Shown here piece by piece: positions 8,573 through 17,059 of a DNA stretch of 64,000 nucleotides (position 1 is its first letter; the number at the start of each line of letters is the position of its first letter). The stretch comes from CBDCYN01 sp965224205 (lineage in GTDB: Bacteria; Planctomycetota; Phycisphaerae; Phycisphaerales; Phycisphaeraceae): NCBI GenBank assembly GCA_965224205.1, contig CBDCYN010000032.1, forward strand, positions 124,001-188,000. The letters run 5' to 3'. The notes beneath the pieces are model-generated. The model had not been told where the DNA came from. It searched no databases and saw nothing but the letters and a program-made list of their open reading frames with translations. The position numbers were made by a program, and so were the translations under genes.

Positions 8573-9847
8573 ATGGGTAGAAGACCCGCACAATCACTGG
8601 TGGTGATCGGCTCCGGTCCTGACGCCTGGGGTTGGGCCCCGATCGACGCCACCATGGCCCACTGGCCCCAGAGCGACCGCCCCACCGCGATACGGCTGCC
8701 GATGGCCTCGGTCCTCGAAGACCGGTCCCTGATCGACCGGTGCGGGGTGGCGTGGGTCGTGCTCGACGATTCGGACCCCGACCATTGGCACGAGCTGCTG
8801 GGGTTTCTCCAAGAGCGACAGATCCCCGTCATGCTCAGCCGGCCCAACGAGACCCAACCGGCAGGGGCCATGTACAAGCACGGGGTCGTGGTCGGCCCCG
8901 CGGAATCCGCCCCGGAAACCCTGTGCCTCGTCCTACGGACCTTGTGGACCCAATCCGGCGTGATCCAGGGCCTCCAGGCGGACATCCTCTTGCTGCGAGC
9001 CCACCAGGGCGGGTTATGCGGGCAGATCGATAAGATCGACGAGGAGCTACGCATGGCGGCCCAGCTCCAACGGGAATTCATGCCCACTTCCCTGCCCAGC
9101 CACCGGGCCGTGGAGTTCCACGTCCTGTTCCGGCCCGCCGGGTATGTCAGCGGTGACGTGTATGACGTCGTGCGCCTCGACGACCGGCACATGGCGTTTT
9201 TCCTCGCCGACGCGGTCGGCCACGGGGTGCCCGCGGCCCTGTTGACGATGCACATCAAGCATACCCTGCGGGCCAAGCAGATCGTCGCCGACATCAGCGG
9301 CGGACACCGGGTCGTCCCTCCACCCAAGGTCCTTGCGCAGCTCAACGAAGCGATGATGGCCCAGCCCGGGACGAAGATGCGGTTCGCATCGGCTTGCTAC
9401 GGGATCATCGATTGCCAGACCCTGCAGTTGACGTTCGCCCGGGCCGGGCACCCGTTCCCGATCCTGATGCGCGCCACCGGAGCCACCGAGTACCTCGATC
9501 CAGAAGGGACCTTACTGGGGATCTTCCCCGACAAGAAATTCGAACCGGTCCAGGTCCAACTCCACCCCGGGGACCGTTTGCTCCTTTACAGCGACGGGAT
9601 CGAGATGGCGTTCGGGTACGACCACGAGCAGACCCCCGACGCCCCCGAGACCATCCCGGCGTACACCGAGGAGCTCATGGACCTCGCCCACGGCCCGATC
9701 GATGAGGCGGTGCGGCGGTTCGAGAGGAAGCTCGATCGCCAGGTCGGGTCCCTGAGCCTGCGGGACGACCTGACCGTCGTGTGCTTGGGGATCCGCCCCG
9801 AAGCCCTGTCAGGCATCCACCCAGATCAAACCCTCGCGAAGGTATGA
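8573..9847 (+). CDS. SpoIIE/PP2C-type serine phosphatase with N-terminal receiver-like region
   Basis: The 424-residue protein ends in a SpoIIE/RsbU-type PPM phosphatase domain (about residues 165-410). Signatures are AAQLQREFMPTSLP, SGDVYDVVRLDD (first metal Asp), FFLADAVGHGVPAALLTM (DxxGHG), FARAGHPFPILM and LLYSDGIEMAFG, then DDLTVVCL (last metal Asp). Such enzymes dephosphorylate anti-sigma antagonists or other Ser/Thr phosphoproteins. Residues about 8-145 have the size and strand pattern of a response-regulator receiver (VVIGSG, WVVLDDSDPDHWHELLGFL), but I cannot confirm the phospho-accepting Asp, so it may be degenerate. No anti-sigma or STAS gene lies nearby. The start ATG lacks a good ribosome site. 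Confidence 0.87.
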   Translation: MGRRPAQSLVVIGSGPDAWGWAPIDATMAHWPQSDRPTAIRLPMASVLEDRSLIDRCGVAWVVLDDSDPDHWHELLGFLQERQIPVMLSRPNETQPAGAMYKHGVVVGPAESAPETLCLVLRTLWTQSGVIQGLQADILLLRAHQGGLCGQIDKIDEELRMAAQLQREFMPTSLPSHRAVEFHVLFRPAGYVSGDVYDVVRLDDRHMAFFLADAVGHGVPAALLTMHIKHTLRAKQIVADISGGHRVVPPPKVLAQLNEAMMAQPGTKMRFASACYGIIDCQTLQLTFARAGHPFPILMRATGATEYLDPEGTLLGIFPDKKFEPVQVQLHPGDRLLLYSDGIEMAFGYDHEQTPDAPETIPAYTEELMDLAHGPIDEAVRRFERKLDRQVGSLSLRDDLTVVCLGIRPEALSGIHPDQTLAKV

Positions 9848-9918
9848 TTTCTACGAGCCTGATCCTGTTTGCGGTCGATCCAGAGAGATCCAACGTCGGC
9901 ATGACCCGCTGTACCTCT

Positions 9919-10014
9919 CCCGGATGAAATCCGTTAGGGTTCGTGTACGCGACAGGGAAATAGTCGGGGTCAACGACATCCCCGACGCGGTACTTCGATA
10001 CGTGATGCGTCTAT
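9919..10014 (+). repeat. Dispersed repeat R1, copy A
   Basis: About 96 bp starting cccggatgaaat and ending gacgcggtacttcgatacgt then gatgcgtctat. It matches the R1 copies at 62153-62252, 63901-64000 and, inverted, 41236-41340. Its 3' end is 10 bp before the acetyltransferase start codon. The 3' half can fold (GTA pairing with TAC around cttcga). Confidence 0.6.
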
Positions 10015-10024
10015 CCTCAGACCC

Positions 10025-10495
10025 ATGCCCGGTTCAACCCACGATCCATTCACCATCCGTGAAGCGGCCCACGCCGACGCCCCGGGGTGGTGTACCCTGC
10101 GTGCAGCGCTTTACACCGGCCTGACCGCGGCATTTCACCACGCCGAGATCGAGCTCATACTCGCTGTGGACGACAAGACCTGCTTCCTCCTCTTGACCGG
10201 TGAAGCGGGAACACCCGCGGGCTTTGCCGAGGCGGCGTTGCGCAATGTCGTGGACGGGTGCCTCAGCTCACCGGTCGGTTACCTCGAGGGGATCTATGTC
10301 GCCCCCGTCTACCGCGGCGAAGGCTTCGCGAAGGCGTTGTTTGATCGGGTGGAATCTTGGTGCGCCCACAAGGGCTGCACCGAAATGGGCTGTGACGCGG
10401 AGCTGGAGAACGAAGCGGCCCAGCGTTTTCACCGGCATCTCGGATTTGAAGAAACCTACCGGACCGTCGGGTACCGCAAAGCGATCCGGCCCTAG
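10025..10495 (+). CDS. GNAT acetyltransferase, AAC(6')-I-like
   Basis: The 156-residue protein is a GNAT-fold acyl-CoA transferase. It closely resembles aminoglycoside 6'-N-acetyltransferases of the AAC(6')-I type: GFAEAALRNVVDGCLSSP, VGYLEGIYVAPVYRGEGFAK with the acetyl-CoA pyrophosphate loop, then AELENEAAQRFHRHLGFEET. Resistance activity cannot be inferred from sequence alone; chromosomal members of this family often have unknown natural substrates. It sits alone between a full R1 repeat upstream (plus orientation) and a partial inverted R1 copy downstream, an arrangement that might mark past mobility. The start ATG lies only 10 bp after the R1 end and has no obvious Shine-Dalgarno sequence. 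Confidence 0.85.
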   Translation: MPGSTHDPFTIREAAHADAPGWCTLRAALYTGLTAAFHHAEIELILAVDDKTCFLLLTGEAGTPAGFAEAALRNVVDGCLSSPVGYLEGIYVAPVYRGEGFAKALFDRVESWCAHKGCTEMGCDAELENEAAQRFHRHLGFEETYRTVGYRKAIRP

Positions 10496-10510
10496 ACGTT
10501 TCCCCGTGGC

Positions 10511-10546
10511 GCGCGCACGTCATATCGAAAGTACGCGTCGGGTATA
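10511..10546 (-). repeat. Dispersed repeat R1, partial inverted copy G
   Basis: Read on the minus strand this is cccgacgcgtactttcgata followed by tgacgtgcg, which matches only the 3' third of R1 with small gaps. Together with copy A it brackets the acetyltransferase gene in inverted orientation. Confidence 0.4.
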
Positions 10547-10607
10547 GGGTCCGGCAAGACAAGAGGCGACGGCCAACGGATTTCTTGGGGATCAGTATGA
10601 TGCCCGT

Positions 10608-11402
10608 GTGAGAAAGAAGCATCTAGGGCCTGTCCTAATCCTCGCCTTTGTCTGGCCTATGGCCGGCTGCTTATACGAGCGCGTGGTCCACGACGGCTGG
10701 GCCGACCTGCGGCAGATGGCCGACCCGCCGGCGAAATCGGGTAGGGATCGTGTAGCCGGCCCGTCTTCGGAGAGGCGGGTAAGTCGATGGGCCATCGAGC
10801 TGGAAAAGTATGAAGGCCCAGATTGCTATAGACAAGCGTTTGCTCGGCTCCAAGCCCTCCAAGAACGCGCCCGGATGCCCGACTTGTGGGTCCACGGCAC
10901 GGGCGCCACCGCCCACGTCTATCGTGGTCAGTACGATCGGCCTCACGACCCACGCGTCGAACGTGATCTTCGGCACAGCCGGTCTGTAAGGCTCGACGGC
11001 AAGCAGCCGTTCGCCGCCGCGGCCCTGGTCCCGGTGGGCGCAGACCCCGCAGACCCGATGGACCTGCGTCGCTACCCCGGGGCATACTCGCTACAGATCG
11101 CGGTCTACGACCAAGCGTTCGGGGCCGGGTTCCGCCAAGCCGCACAGAAGGCAGCCCAGGTCCTGCGTGATGAAGGTGAGGAAGCCTACTTTTATCACGG
11201 CCCGCACCGGTCGATGGTTACCCTCGGGTTGTTCACCGACGCGGATTTCGTCCAGCAGGGCCCATACCGTGTGTATGGCCCGCGGATCCTGGAGCTGCAA
11301 GAAAAATACCCTTTTAATCTGTCCAACGGGGTGACCATGATTGATAAAATCAAAGGTAAATCGATCGGGGCCCAACCCAGCTTCCTGGTGCGTGTTAATT
11401 GA
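10608..11402 (+). CDS. Lipoprotein with C-terminal SPOR-like domain
   Basis: The 264-residue product begins with a lipoprotein signal: MRKK, a hydrophobic core, and lipobox PMAGC (Cys at about residue 22). The start is GTG at 10608. The C-terminal part (about residues 150-235) reads like an SPOR-type repeat: YSLQIAVYDQ, a helix with RQAAQKAAQVLRDEGEEAY, then SMVTLGLFTD. SPOR domains bind denuded peptidoglycan glycans, so a cell-envelope role is plausible but not proven. The last 8 bp overlap the convergent glycosyltransferase gene. Confidence 0.7.
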   Translation: MRKKHLGPVLILAFVWPMAGCLYERVVHDGWADLRQMADPPAKSGRDRVAGPSSERRVSRWAIELEKYEGPDCYRQAFARLQALQERARMPDLWVHGTGATAHVYRGQYDRPHDPRVERDLRHSRSVRLDGKQPFAAAALVPVGADPADPMDLRRYPGAYSLQIAVYDQAFGAGFRQAAQKAAQVLRDEGEEAYFYHGPHRSMVTLGLFTDADFVQQGPYRVYGPRILELQEKYPFNLSNGVTMIDKIKGKSIGAQPSFLVRVN

Positions 11403-12828
11403 CCGTGCTGGGATTCGAGATATCCAGGCGTGGTAACCGGCGCCTCCGCAACCACCCCACGAGTTCGTAGATGACAGCTGCGTACACGGGGCCATACTCG
11501 GCCACCACGACCCACAACGGCAGGTGCCACCGGGCGATATCCCCGAGCACCAGGTAACTCCAAGATAAAGTAAAACTAAGCCCCCAGATCGCCGGGTTGA
11601 ACCGCATCGGGACCAACGCTAACGCCCACAGCAGATACCACGGATGCGCCGTGCTCGATAACAACACCCCGGCTAACAGGTACAGCGAAGCAGCTCGCCA
11701 CACATCTCGTTGAGCGATCGTGACGGTGATCAAGGTGGCCCCTAAACCGATCGCCATCATCGAATCCGCTACAGGCTTGCTACCCACAATCCACATGGCT
11801 GCCGCGTGCAGCGAGCTGTTGAAGGACCATTGGCCGACAAAGGTTCTAGCCGTGTCGAACAGCCCGGCTATCCCCCCGCCGGCCAAGACGAAGGGCAGGT
11901 ACAGGCAGGTAAGGGTGATCGCCGTGGTGGCCCCCGTGACAAACAGCATCAAGGCCCGATCCCGACCCCGCCATGCCAGGGGCAAAGCCAACGGCAAAAT
12001 GATAGGTTTGACCGCCACCGCAGCGGCGAACAAACCCCCCACACCACAAGCCCGCCCCACCGACCCACGGCGATCTTCGGCCAACGAAAGCGCCCCCAAC
12101 ATGCAGGCGATCCCGATCACGTCTTGGTGACCCGATTGGGCGACCTCACTAACCGCCAACGGGTGCCACGCGTACAGCACCGCCCACCAAGCCGAACGCC
12201 CGATCACTGTCAGTTGATAAAGGATCAAGGCGACCACAACCAGGTCGATCAAGATAAACCCGAGCCGAAAGGTCCAATGACCCGTCGGGTCCCAACCCCG
12301 GGGGTGCAGCCACCATAACCCCGAAAACACATACAGACTGGTGGGCTGATAGATCGTCACCAGCTCGGGGTGGTTGATCTGATCGAGGATCGGGTCGGCC
12401 CCCTGCCCCGCGCCGAGTTGAGCGGGAGACCGGGCATAAGGATTCAGTCCATCCGCCAGCTGGCGACCGTCATGGATATACCGCCACAGGTCATCGCTGA
12501 GCTGCGGCGGTCCGCTTGCCCACGCGATCAGTCTCGCCAGCAACGCGACGGACAAAACCCACACCGCCTGGCGACGCCGCCCATCGTTGTGGTCATGTCG
12601 GGGTGGCCGAACCCGCCAACCGCAAACCCAGGCGGTCAAACCGAACCAACTGACCCCAAAAGTGACCCAGTACACCCAGAGGCTGGCGAGATTGCCCGGG
12701 GCCTCACCGCGGCCGTGACGGTTGATCGTGACCCACCAAAGCGAAAATGAGAAACCGCACGCCAGCACGCCGCATAGGGCGATCCAAACTCTTAGCCGCC
12801 TATGGGAGTCGCCAGAAGAAAGACTCAT
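11395..12828 (-). CDS. GT-C type polyprenyl-phosphate-dependent glycosyltransferase, membrane
   Basis: The 477-residue protein has about a dozen hydrophobic segments and the GT-C signature region in the first external loop: LSDDLWRYIHDGRQLADGLN followed by PYARSP. This DDxWRY...DG..G.NPY pattern is typical of GT87/MptB-like mannosyl- or glycosyltransferases, which use lipid-linked sugars at the outer face of the membrane. Further support comes from YAWHPLAVSEVAQSGHQD and HPWYLLWALAL. The acceptor is unknown. Its start codon overlaps the stop of lipB by 4 bp (ATGA), so the two are co-transcribed, though no functional link to lipoate synthesis is evident. Confidence 0.8.
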   Translation of the reverse strand: MSLSSGDSHRRLRVWIALCGVLACGFSFSLWWVTINRHGRGEAPGNLASLWVYWVTFGVSWFGLTAWVCGWRVRPPRHDHNDGRRRQAVWVLSVALLARLIAWASGPPQLSDDLWRYIHDGRQLADGLNPYARSPAQLGAGQGADPILDQINHPELVTIYQPTSLYVFSGLWWLHPRGWDPTGHWTFRLGFILIDLVVVALILYQLTVIGRSAWWAVLYAWHPLAVSEVAQSGHQDVIGIACMLGALSLAEDRRGSVGRACGVGGLFAAAVAVKPIILPLALPLAWRGRDRALMLFVTGATTAITLTCLYLPFVLAGGGIAGLFDTARTFVGQWSFNSSLHAAAMWIVGSKPVADSMMAIGLGATLITVTIAQRDVWRAASLYLLAGVLLSSTAHPWYLLWALALVPMRFNPAIWGLSFTLSWSYLVLGDIARWHLPLWVVVAEYGPVYAAVIYELVGWLRRRRLPRLDISNPSTVN

Positions 12829-13526
12829 CCTCTGATACCAAAACAGGCTTTAGCCGCGGCTTCGAGCCTTCGACGCAGGCCGGCCACTATTTCTTCCTTA
12901 ACTTGTGTCATGGTTGGGCACCGCTGGCCTAACAGCGCGTGCAGGCTGGTCACTCCGTATCCGGCTAAGCCACATGGCACAATGGTCGCGAAATGATCGA
13001 GGTCGGGATCGACATTCAGGGCCAACCCATGCAGGGTCACGTTTTTTCGTACCCGCACGCCCATGGCGCACAGCTTCTTCGCCCCACACCCCGATCCCTC
13101 TACCCATACACCCGTAAGGCCATGAAGGCGACGTGCCTCGACCCCGAAAGCCTCCACCGTGTCGATGACCGACCGCTCGAGCAGGCGCATGTATCGGCCA
13201 ATATTCAGTGCTAGCGGTTCCAAACGGACGATGGGGTACACCACGAGCTGGCCTGGTCCGTGGTAGGTGATACCGCCCCCCCGATCGGTGGTCTGGACAT
13301 CGATTCCCAGGTGGTCGAGGGTCGCGGCGGTAGCCAAGAGATGGTCACCGGCCCCGCGTCGTTGGCTGATCGTGATCACCGGGGGGTGCTCAACCAGGAG
13401 CAGCGTGGCAGGAGCCAACCCGCGTCGAACCTGGTCATGGGTCTGCCGTTGAAGGTCCAAGCACCGAGCGTAGTCCATGCAACCCAGGTCTTGAACCGCT
13501 AAACCGATCTGATCGACGAGTGGCAT
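12825..13526 (-). CDS. lipB: Octanoyltransferase (lipoate biosynthesis)
   Basis: LipB moves octanoate from acyl carrier protein to lipoyl domains. The 233-residue product shows LLVEHPPVITI, the family signature DRGGGITYHGPGQLVVYPI, the catalytic lysine region KLCAMGVRVRKNVTLHG and the catalytic cysteine in IVPCGLAGYGVTSL. Length is normal for the family. LipA is not in the window. It is the first gene of a two-gene minus-strand unit with the GT-C glycosyltransferase. Confidence 0.93.
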   Translation of the reverse strand: MPLVDQIGLAVQDLGCMDYARCLDLQRQTHDQVRRGLAPATLLLVEHPPVITISQRRGAGDHLLATAATLDHLGIDVQTTDRGGGITYHGPGQLVVYPIVRLEPLALNIGRYMRLLERSVIDTVEAFGVEARRLHGLTGVWVEGSGCGAKKLCAMGVRVRKNVTLHGLALNVDPDLDHFATIVPCGLAGYGVTSLHALLGQRCPTMTQVKEEIVAGLRRRLEAAAKACFGIRG

Positions 13527-13748
13527 TTCGCGTCTTGATGGGGCTTCGACTCACGGCCGGGCGTATTCACCCACGCCCGTGTCGTGAGCGATCGAACAAA
13601 CCCTTCGAGTACCAAACCGCTAGCATAACAACTATTCGTGTCCCGCCGATGGATCGGGATTCCCTCCGCAAGACAGGCTCCGTTGGGATAGGACCCGCGG
13701 TCAGAGGAGGGGCGAAGACAGGTACTGGCTTCAATAGCTATCTCCGAT

Positions 13749-13874
13749 GGGTCGTCCTGCACAGGTAAGGACAGATTGTTGTCGACGAGGCTCTAGTTGC
13801 GGGCTACCAGCCCGCAACTAAGGATTTCGGTGGGCATCCCCTTCTCACCCATCCTTACCTCTACAGGGCGACCC
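13749..13874. repeat. MITE-like inverted-repeat element with central perfect hairpin
   Basis: The outer arms at 13749-13771 and 13852-13874 are inverted repeats with three mismatches over about 23 bp (gggtcgtcctgcacaggtaa against gggtcgccctgtagaggtaa on the other strand). Inside lies a perfect 12-bp stem, TAGTTGCGGGCT at 13794-13805 and AGCCCGCAACTA at 13809-13820, with an ACC loop. The right arm is also R3, which recurs at 41208-41230. No target duplication is obvious. Confidence 0.5.
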
Positions 13875-14018
13875 TTTTATCGCACATGTTCTGATTCTGA
13901 GACACGGCCTCAGGTTCCGATAAACTTTTTTGCCGTCGCAGCGCAATGATCACCCCTGTGCGGCGTAATTACTTATATGCAGGCAGTCACCGGGCGTGTC
14001 GGAAACATCCGGGTCCAG

Positions 14019-14052
14019 AGTGGCCGCCAAACGAGTGATGGGGCCGCTTTTT
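14019..14052 (+). terminator. Rho-independent terminator-like hairpin
   Basis: AGTGGCC (14019-14025) pairs with GGCCGCT (14042-14048) through seven pairs with one G-T wobble, and five T follow. No gene ends just upstream on the plus strand, so the terminated transcript would be an unannotated RNA from about 13880-14018. Confidence 0.4.
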
Positions 14053-14123
14053 CATGCCTGTTTCCGTAATCGGGGACGCACGAAGCGGCGCACCCTCTTC
14101 CAAGCGACATGGATATCAGGGGC

Positions 14124-14345
14124 ATGCAACACTTGGTTCAATCATGGCTAGATCTTCTTACGGCCGGTTTCATCGCCTGGCTGATCCTCACCCAAGGCAG
14201 GGTTTATGGGCAGATCCACGCAGCCGAGCCCGCCAGCTTGGCTGCCGCGACGGAACACGAAGCGGACGCCTCTTTCCGAGATCTTCTCGGCTGTGAGTTC
14301 TCTTTCGAGCAACCGCAGCGAGGCGGATACCTAGCCCCTCGCTAA
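14124..14345 (+). CDS. Possible small membrane or exported protein
   Basis: A 73-residue frame starts at ATG 14124, five bases after an aggggc ribosome-site-like sequence. It has a hydrophobic segment (LLTAGFIAWLILTQG) followed by a polar alanine- and glutamate-rich tail. The layout fits a small secreted or membrane-tethered protein, but no family is recognised and it lies in a gene-poor stretch just after a terminator-like hairpin. It may be spurious. Confidence 0.25.
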   Translation: MQHLVQSWLDLLTAGFIAWLILTQGRVYGQIHAAEPASLAAATEHEADASFRDLLGCEFSFEQPQRGGYLAPR

Positions 14346-14607
14346 ACCAAGCCCCCAAAGATGCGTCTGTGCGACCCGACGCTCCAGCGCGTGAGGGACC
14401 CCAGCTGACTCGCCAGCGTGGTCAACGCCGGCCGACGCCTTCTCGCCCACGTTTTCAGGGATCGGCACGGAACGCAGCCCCCATACAAGGCTCTTGCATC
14501 GTCTGATCGTGTTGTAATTTGCCAAGACCGGTCATGGTTTGGATTCGGTCAGCCTCAAACCGGGGTCGATATTGGCGTAGGACGACCGTTCAGAGAAGAG
14601 CCGTTCC

Positions 14608-15132
14608 CTAAAGACATTTGTCGACGAGGTGCCGCACCCCGTTGTCGGGTCGCACGTGGGTGACATCGAACACGGTATCAGCCACAGCCCGGTAGACCGG
14701 GTCACGCTCGGCGAGCACCTGTTCGATCTCGTCAAGGCTGCCGCCGTGTGGGGTGAGGGCCGGGCGGGTGGTAGCGGTTTGGGCGTCGGCTTGGATGCGG
14801 CGGTGCAGCTCCTGCGGCTGGCAGTAGAGGTAGATCCGCACCGCGTTCTTGGTGTTTTCGACCGCTTCGTGGGCTTCGGGTTGGGTCAAGACACCCCCGC
14901 CGAGGGCGATCACCAGGTCTTTACGGGCGCAGACTTCGACGGTTACCTCGGATTCGACCTGCCGCCACTCCTTCTCGCCATGCTGGGCCCAGATCTCGGC
15001 GATGGAGGGGTTGTTGAACCGCTTGCAGACCTCCTGGTCGGTATCGACGAAGGTTTTCCACAATTGATCAGCGATCATCTTCCCCATGGTCGTCTTCCCA
15101 CAGCCGCGGTAGCCGAGCAGGATGATGTTCAT
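14608..15132 (-). CDS. aroK: Shikimate kinase
   Basis: The 174-residue protein phosphorylates shikimate with ATP in the chorismate pathway. It begins at once with the P-loop MNIILLGYRGCGKTTMGK, followed by the shikimate-binding Asp in FVDTDQEV, the arginine in WRQVESE, the GGG motif VIALGGGVL, and the lid arginine in TTRPALTP. Length is typical. It stands alone with about 300 bp to the divergent dnaN. Confidence 0.92.
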   Translation of the reverse strand: MNIILLGYRGCGKTTMGKMIADQLWKTFVDTDQEVCKRFNNPSIAEIWAQHGEKEWRQVESEVTVEVCARKDLVIALGGGVLTQPEAHEAVENTKNAVRIYLYCQPQELHRRIQADAQTATTRPALTPHGGSLDEIEQVLAERDPVYRAVADTVFDVTHVRPDNGVRHLVDKCL

Positions 15133-15432
15133 GCCTCATATCTTACCGGGATTGGCCCGTTGCAGCAGGGCTGGCGACGAATGGTTAAAATCAAGGCCTG
15201 TTCGCTTCAAAGGGCTGGATAAGGGTATTGCTAAGCGTCCAATGTCTGTTGTAGCCCTGTAGGAATCGACACTGAGTCGGTTTGGCGCTGCCATGGCGTG
15301 GCGGTAGGCTCTTTAGACAGCTGATCTAACAGGGGGCGACTAACCTTGGGATCCCATTTGGATGCTGGGGACCCTCTAGGTGAGTAGCTCCTATAGGCCC
15401 TGGTACGAACAAGCCTTGCAGAGGAAGACAGC
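15133..15432. other. Intergenic region between aroK and dnaN
   Basis: This 300-bp divergent spacer should hold the promoters of both genes. I see one short R3-like fragment (tagccctgtaggaa near 15250) and a GC-rich imperfect dyad (gggatccca with tggggaccc, about 15349-15375). There is no cluster of DnaA boxes, so it does not look like a replication origin despite dnaN. Confidence 0.4.
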
Positions 15433-16533
15433 ATGAAGGCGATCTGTGATCGGGCGGCGTTGGTTGACGTGTTGAACCTAGTCGGCGGTGTGGTCGTTAG
15501 CCGTACGCCCAAAGAGGTCTTGCGGTGCGTGAAGCTCGTGGCCGACGACAACGGGCTAACGGTCACCGGCACGGACCTGGAGGTCGGGTTGCGCGTCGGG
15601 ACCGCGAAGGTCGAAATCAACCAGCCCGGCGAGGCGTTGGTCCCTGCGGACAAGCTTAGCCAGATCGTCCGTGAGTCGGTCGACGCGACGCTGGACCTTC
15701 AGGTCGACGGGGACGTGACCCATATCCGCAACCAGGATTCGCACTTCCAGGTCTTTGGTCAGCCGCCTGGCGATTTCCCCCCGCTGCCGGAGTTTAAAGG
15801 GGATCCTGATTTCGAAATCCCCTGTGCGGACATGCACACGCTGATCACCGAGACGGTATTCGCCACCGCGCGGGAGAACAGCCGGTACGCGATCAACGGG
15901 GTGCTGATCGAGCGGGAATCCAACAAGCTGGTCATGGTCGCCACCGATGGTCGCCGGCTGGCTTTGGCCAAGGGGACGTGCAAGGCGGCCAAGAAGGACA
16001 ACCGAGCGGTGATTGTGCCCACCAAGGCCTTACAGATCGTCCAGAAGCTGGTTGAGGATTCTGACCAAGCGCTGCGCGTGCGCATGATAGATAATCAGGT
16101 CTTGTTCGAGACGGACCAGGCGATGCTCGCGTCGAACCTGGTTGAGGGCAGCTTCCCACCTTATAAGGACGTGATCCCCAAGGACTGTGACCGGTCGGCC
16201 TCGTTAGATACCGTGGTGCTGGCCAGCGCCGTGAGACGGGCGCAGCTTTTAACGAACGAGGAATCTAAGGGCGTGCGGTTCGCGTTCGAGCCTACGGGCC
16301 TGAAGCTCACCAGCCGGGCCCCGGAGATGGGCGAGGCGGAGGTCTCGGTCGAGGTCCCGGAATACAAGGGCGAGGGGATCGAGATCGGGTTCAACCCGCA
16401 GTTCGTGCTCGATGCACTTAAGATCGTCCAGGACGACCGGGTGACGATGGAGTTCAAAGCCTCGAACAAGCCGGGGGTGATGCGGGCCGGGCCGGACTTT
16501 CTCTACGTGATCATGCCGGTGAGCCTTCAGTAG
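15433..16533 (+). CDS. dnaN: DNA polymerase III sliding clamp (beta subunit)
   Basis: The 366-residue protein matches the three-domain beta clamp. Recognisable points are the start MKAICDRAALVDVLNLVGGV, LTVTGTDLEVGLRV in domain I, FATARENSRYAINGVLIE and MVATDGRRLALAKG in domain II, and the C-terminal YVIMPVSL that forms part of the protein-binding cleft. A good ribosome site (gaggaag) precedes the ATG. It is not next to dnaA or recF here, unlike the classical arrangement. iscX follows 53 bp downstream. Confidence 0.95.
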   Translation: MKAICDRAALVDVLNLVGGVVVSRTPKEVLRCVKLVADDNGLTVTGTDLEVGLRVGTAKVEINQPGEALVPADKLSQIVRESVDATLDLQVDGDVTHIRNQDSHFQVFGQPPGDFPPLPEFKGDPDFEIPCADMHTLITETVFATARENSRYAINGVLIERESNKLVMVATDGRRLALAKGTCKAAKKDNRAVIVPTKALQIVQKLVEDSDQALRVRMIDNQVLFETDQAMLASNLVEGSFPPYKDVIPKDCDRSASLDTVVLASAVRRAQLLTNEESKGVRFAFEPTGLKLTSRAPEMGEAEVSVEVPEYKGEGIEIGFNPQFVLDALKIVQDDRVTMEFKASNKPGVMRAGPDFLYVIMPVSLQ

Positions 16534-16586
16534 CAGGGGGCTAGGTTGATTTCGTGTCACCTCTCCTGCGTGTCGGAACTAAAATA

Positions 16587-16868
16587 ATGCCTCAGAAGCT
16601 CAAATGGACGGATATCGAGGAGATCAGCATCCAGCTGTACGAGGCGCACCCGGAGATGGACCCGTTAAGCGTGCGGTTCACCGACCTTCGGCGGATGGTT
16701 GAAGAACTCGACGGTTTCGAGCCGGACCCGGGTCACAACGTCAACGAGCAGATCCTCGAAGCGATCCAGGCGGGGTGGTACGAGGAGTACCAAGACGCGG
16801 GCGGCGGCGAGACCGGCGATGACGAGGACCAGCGGTACAGCCCCCCGTCGCCGTTTAAGCCGGGATGA
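16587..16868 (+). CDS. iscX: IscX-like Fe-S assembly regulator
   Basis: The 93-residue product contains the whole IscX (YfhJ) fold: LKWTDIEEISIQLYEAHPEM, then DPLSVRFTDLRRMVEELDGF and a helix with NEQILEAIQAGWYEEY. IscX binds IscS and modulates cluster assembly together with frataxin. An acidic and proline-containing tail of about 25 residues is extra. The ATG at 16587 is chosen because homology begins four residues later; an upstream in-frame start is possible. It is separated by 25 kb from the isc operon and follows dnaN. Confidence 0.85.
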   Translation: MPQKLKWTDIEEISIQLYEAHPEMDPLSVRFTDLRRMVEELDGFEPDPGHNVNEQILEAIQAGWYEEYQDAGGGETGDDEDQRYSPPSPFKPG

Positions 16869-16940
16869 AATTTTTCTCGGATCACGGGGCACCTTACAAT
16901 CGTAGGTGTCGTTTCTCACGGCGTAGGTTCTATGCCTGTT

Positions 16941-17048
16941 GGATTCAAACGCCCGGCGTCGAAGACCGATCGGCCCCCGTGGCCCCAAGGCCTCGAGGAT
17001 CATCCTGCCGTGTAGACGGGCGGTGACGCGGTTTCATCCGGGATCGGA
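16941..17048 (-). repeat. Dispersed repeat R1, diverged inverted copy I
   Basis: On the plus strand the right part reads cctgccgtgta then gcggtttcatccgggatcgg, matching copy D (41236-41340) in the same relative spacing; the left part (ggattcaaacgcccggcgtc) is only weakly similar. It ends 12 bp before the next coding start at 17060. Confidence 0.45.
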
Positions 17049-17059
17049 ATCACGGGAAG

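Larger units (their letters stand above)
13527..14607 (+). other. 1.1-kb gene-poor region with inverted-repeat element and a terminator
   Basis: Between lipB and aroK I find no confident gene. The stretch holds an inverted-repeat element (13749-13874), a terminator-like hairpin (14019-14052) and one possible small membrane protein (14124-14345). Short overlapping reading frames elsewhere in it have no recognisable character. The 150 bp before the terminator (about 13880-14018) could encode a small RNA on the plus strand, but I recognise no known RNA family. Confidence 0.5.

Noticed and set aside
9919..10546. Integron cassette with attC site
   Set aside because: No integrase is nearby and R1 lacks the R'/R'' core sites of attC; R1 also occurs away from cassettes.
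15000..15432. Possible replication origin next to dnaN
   Set aside because: Only one weak TTTTCCACA-like site, inside aroK; no DnaA-box cluster, AT-rich unwinding region or dnaA gene.
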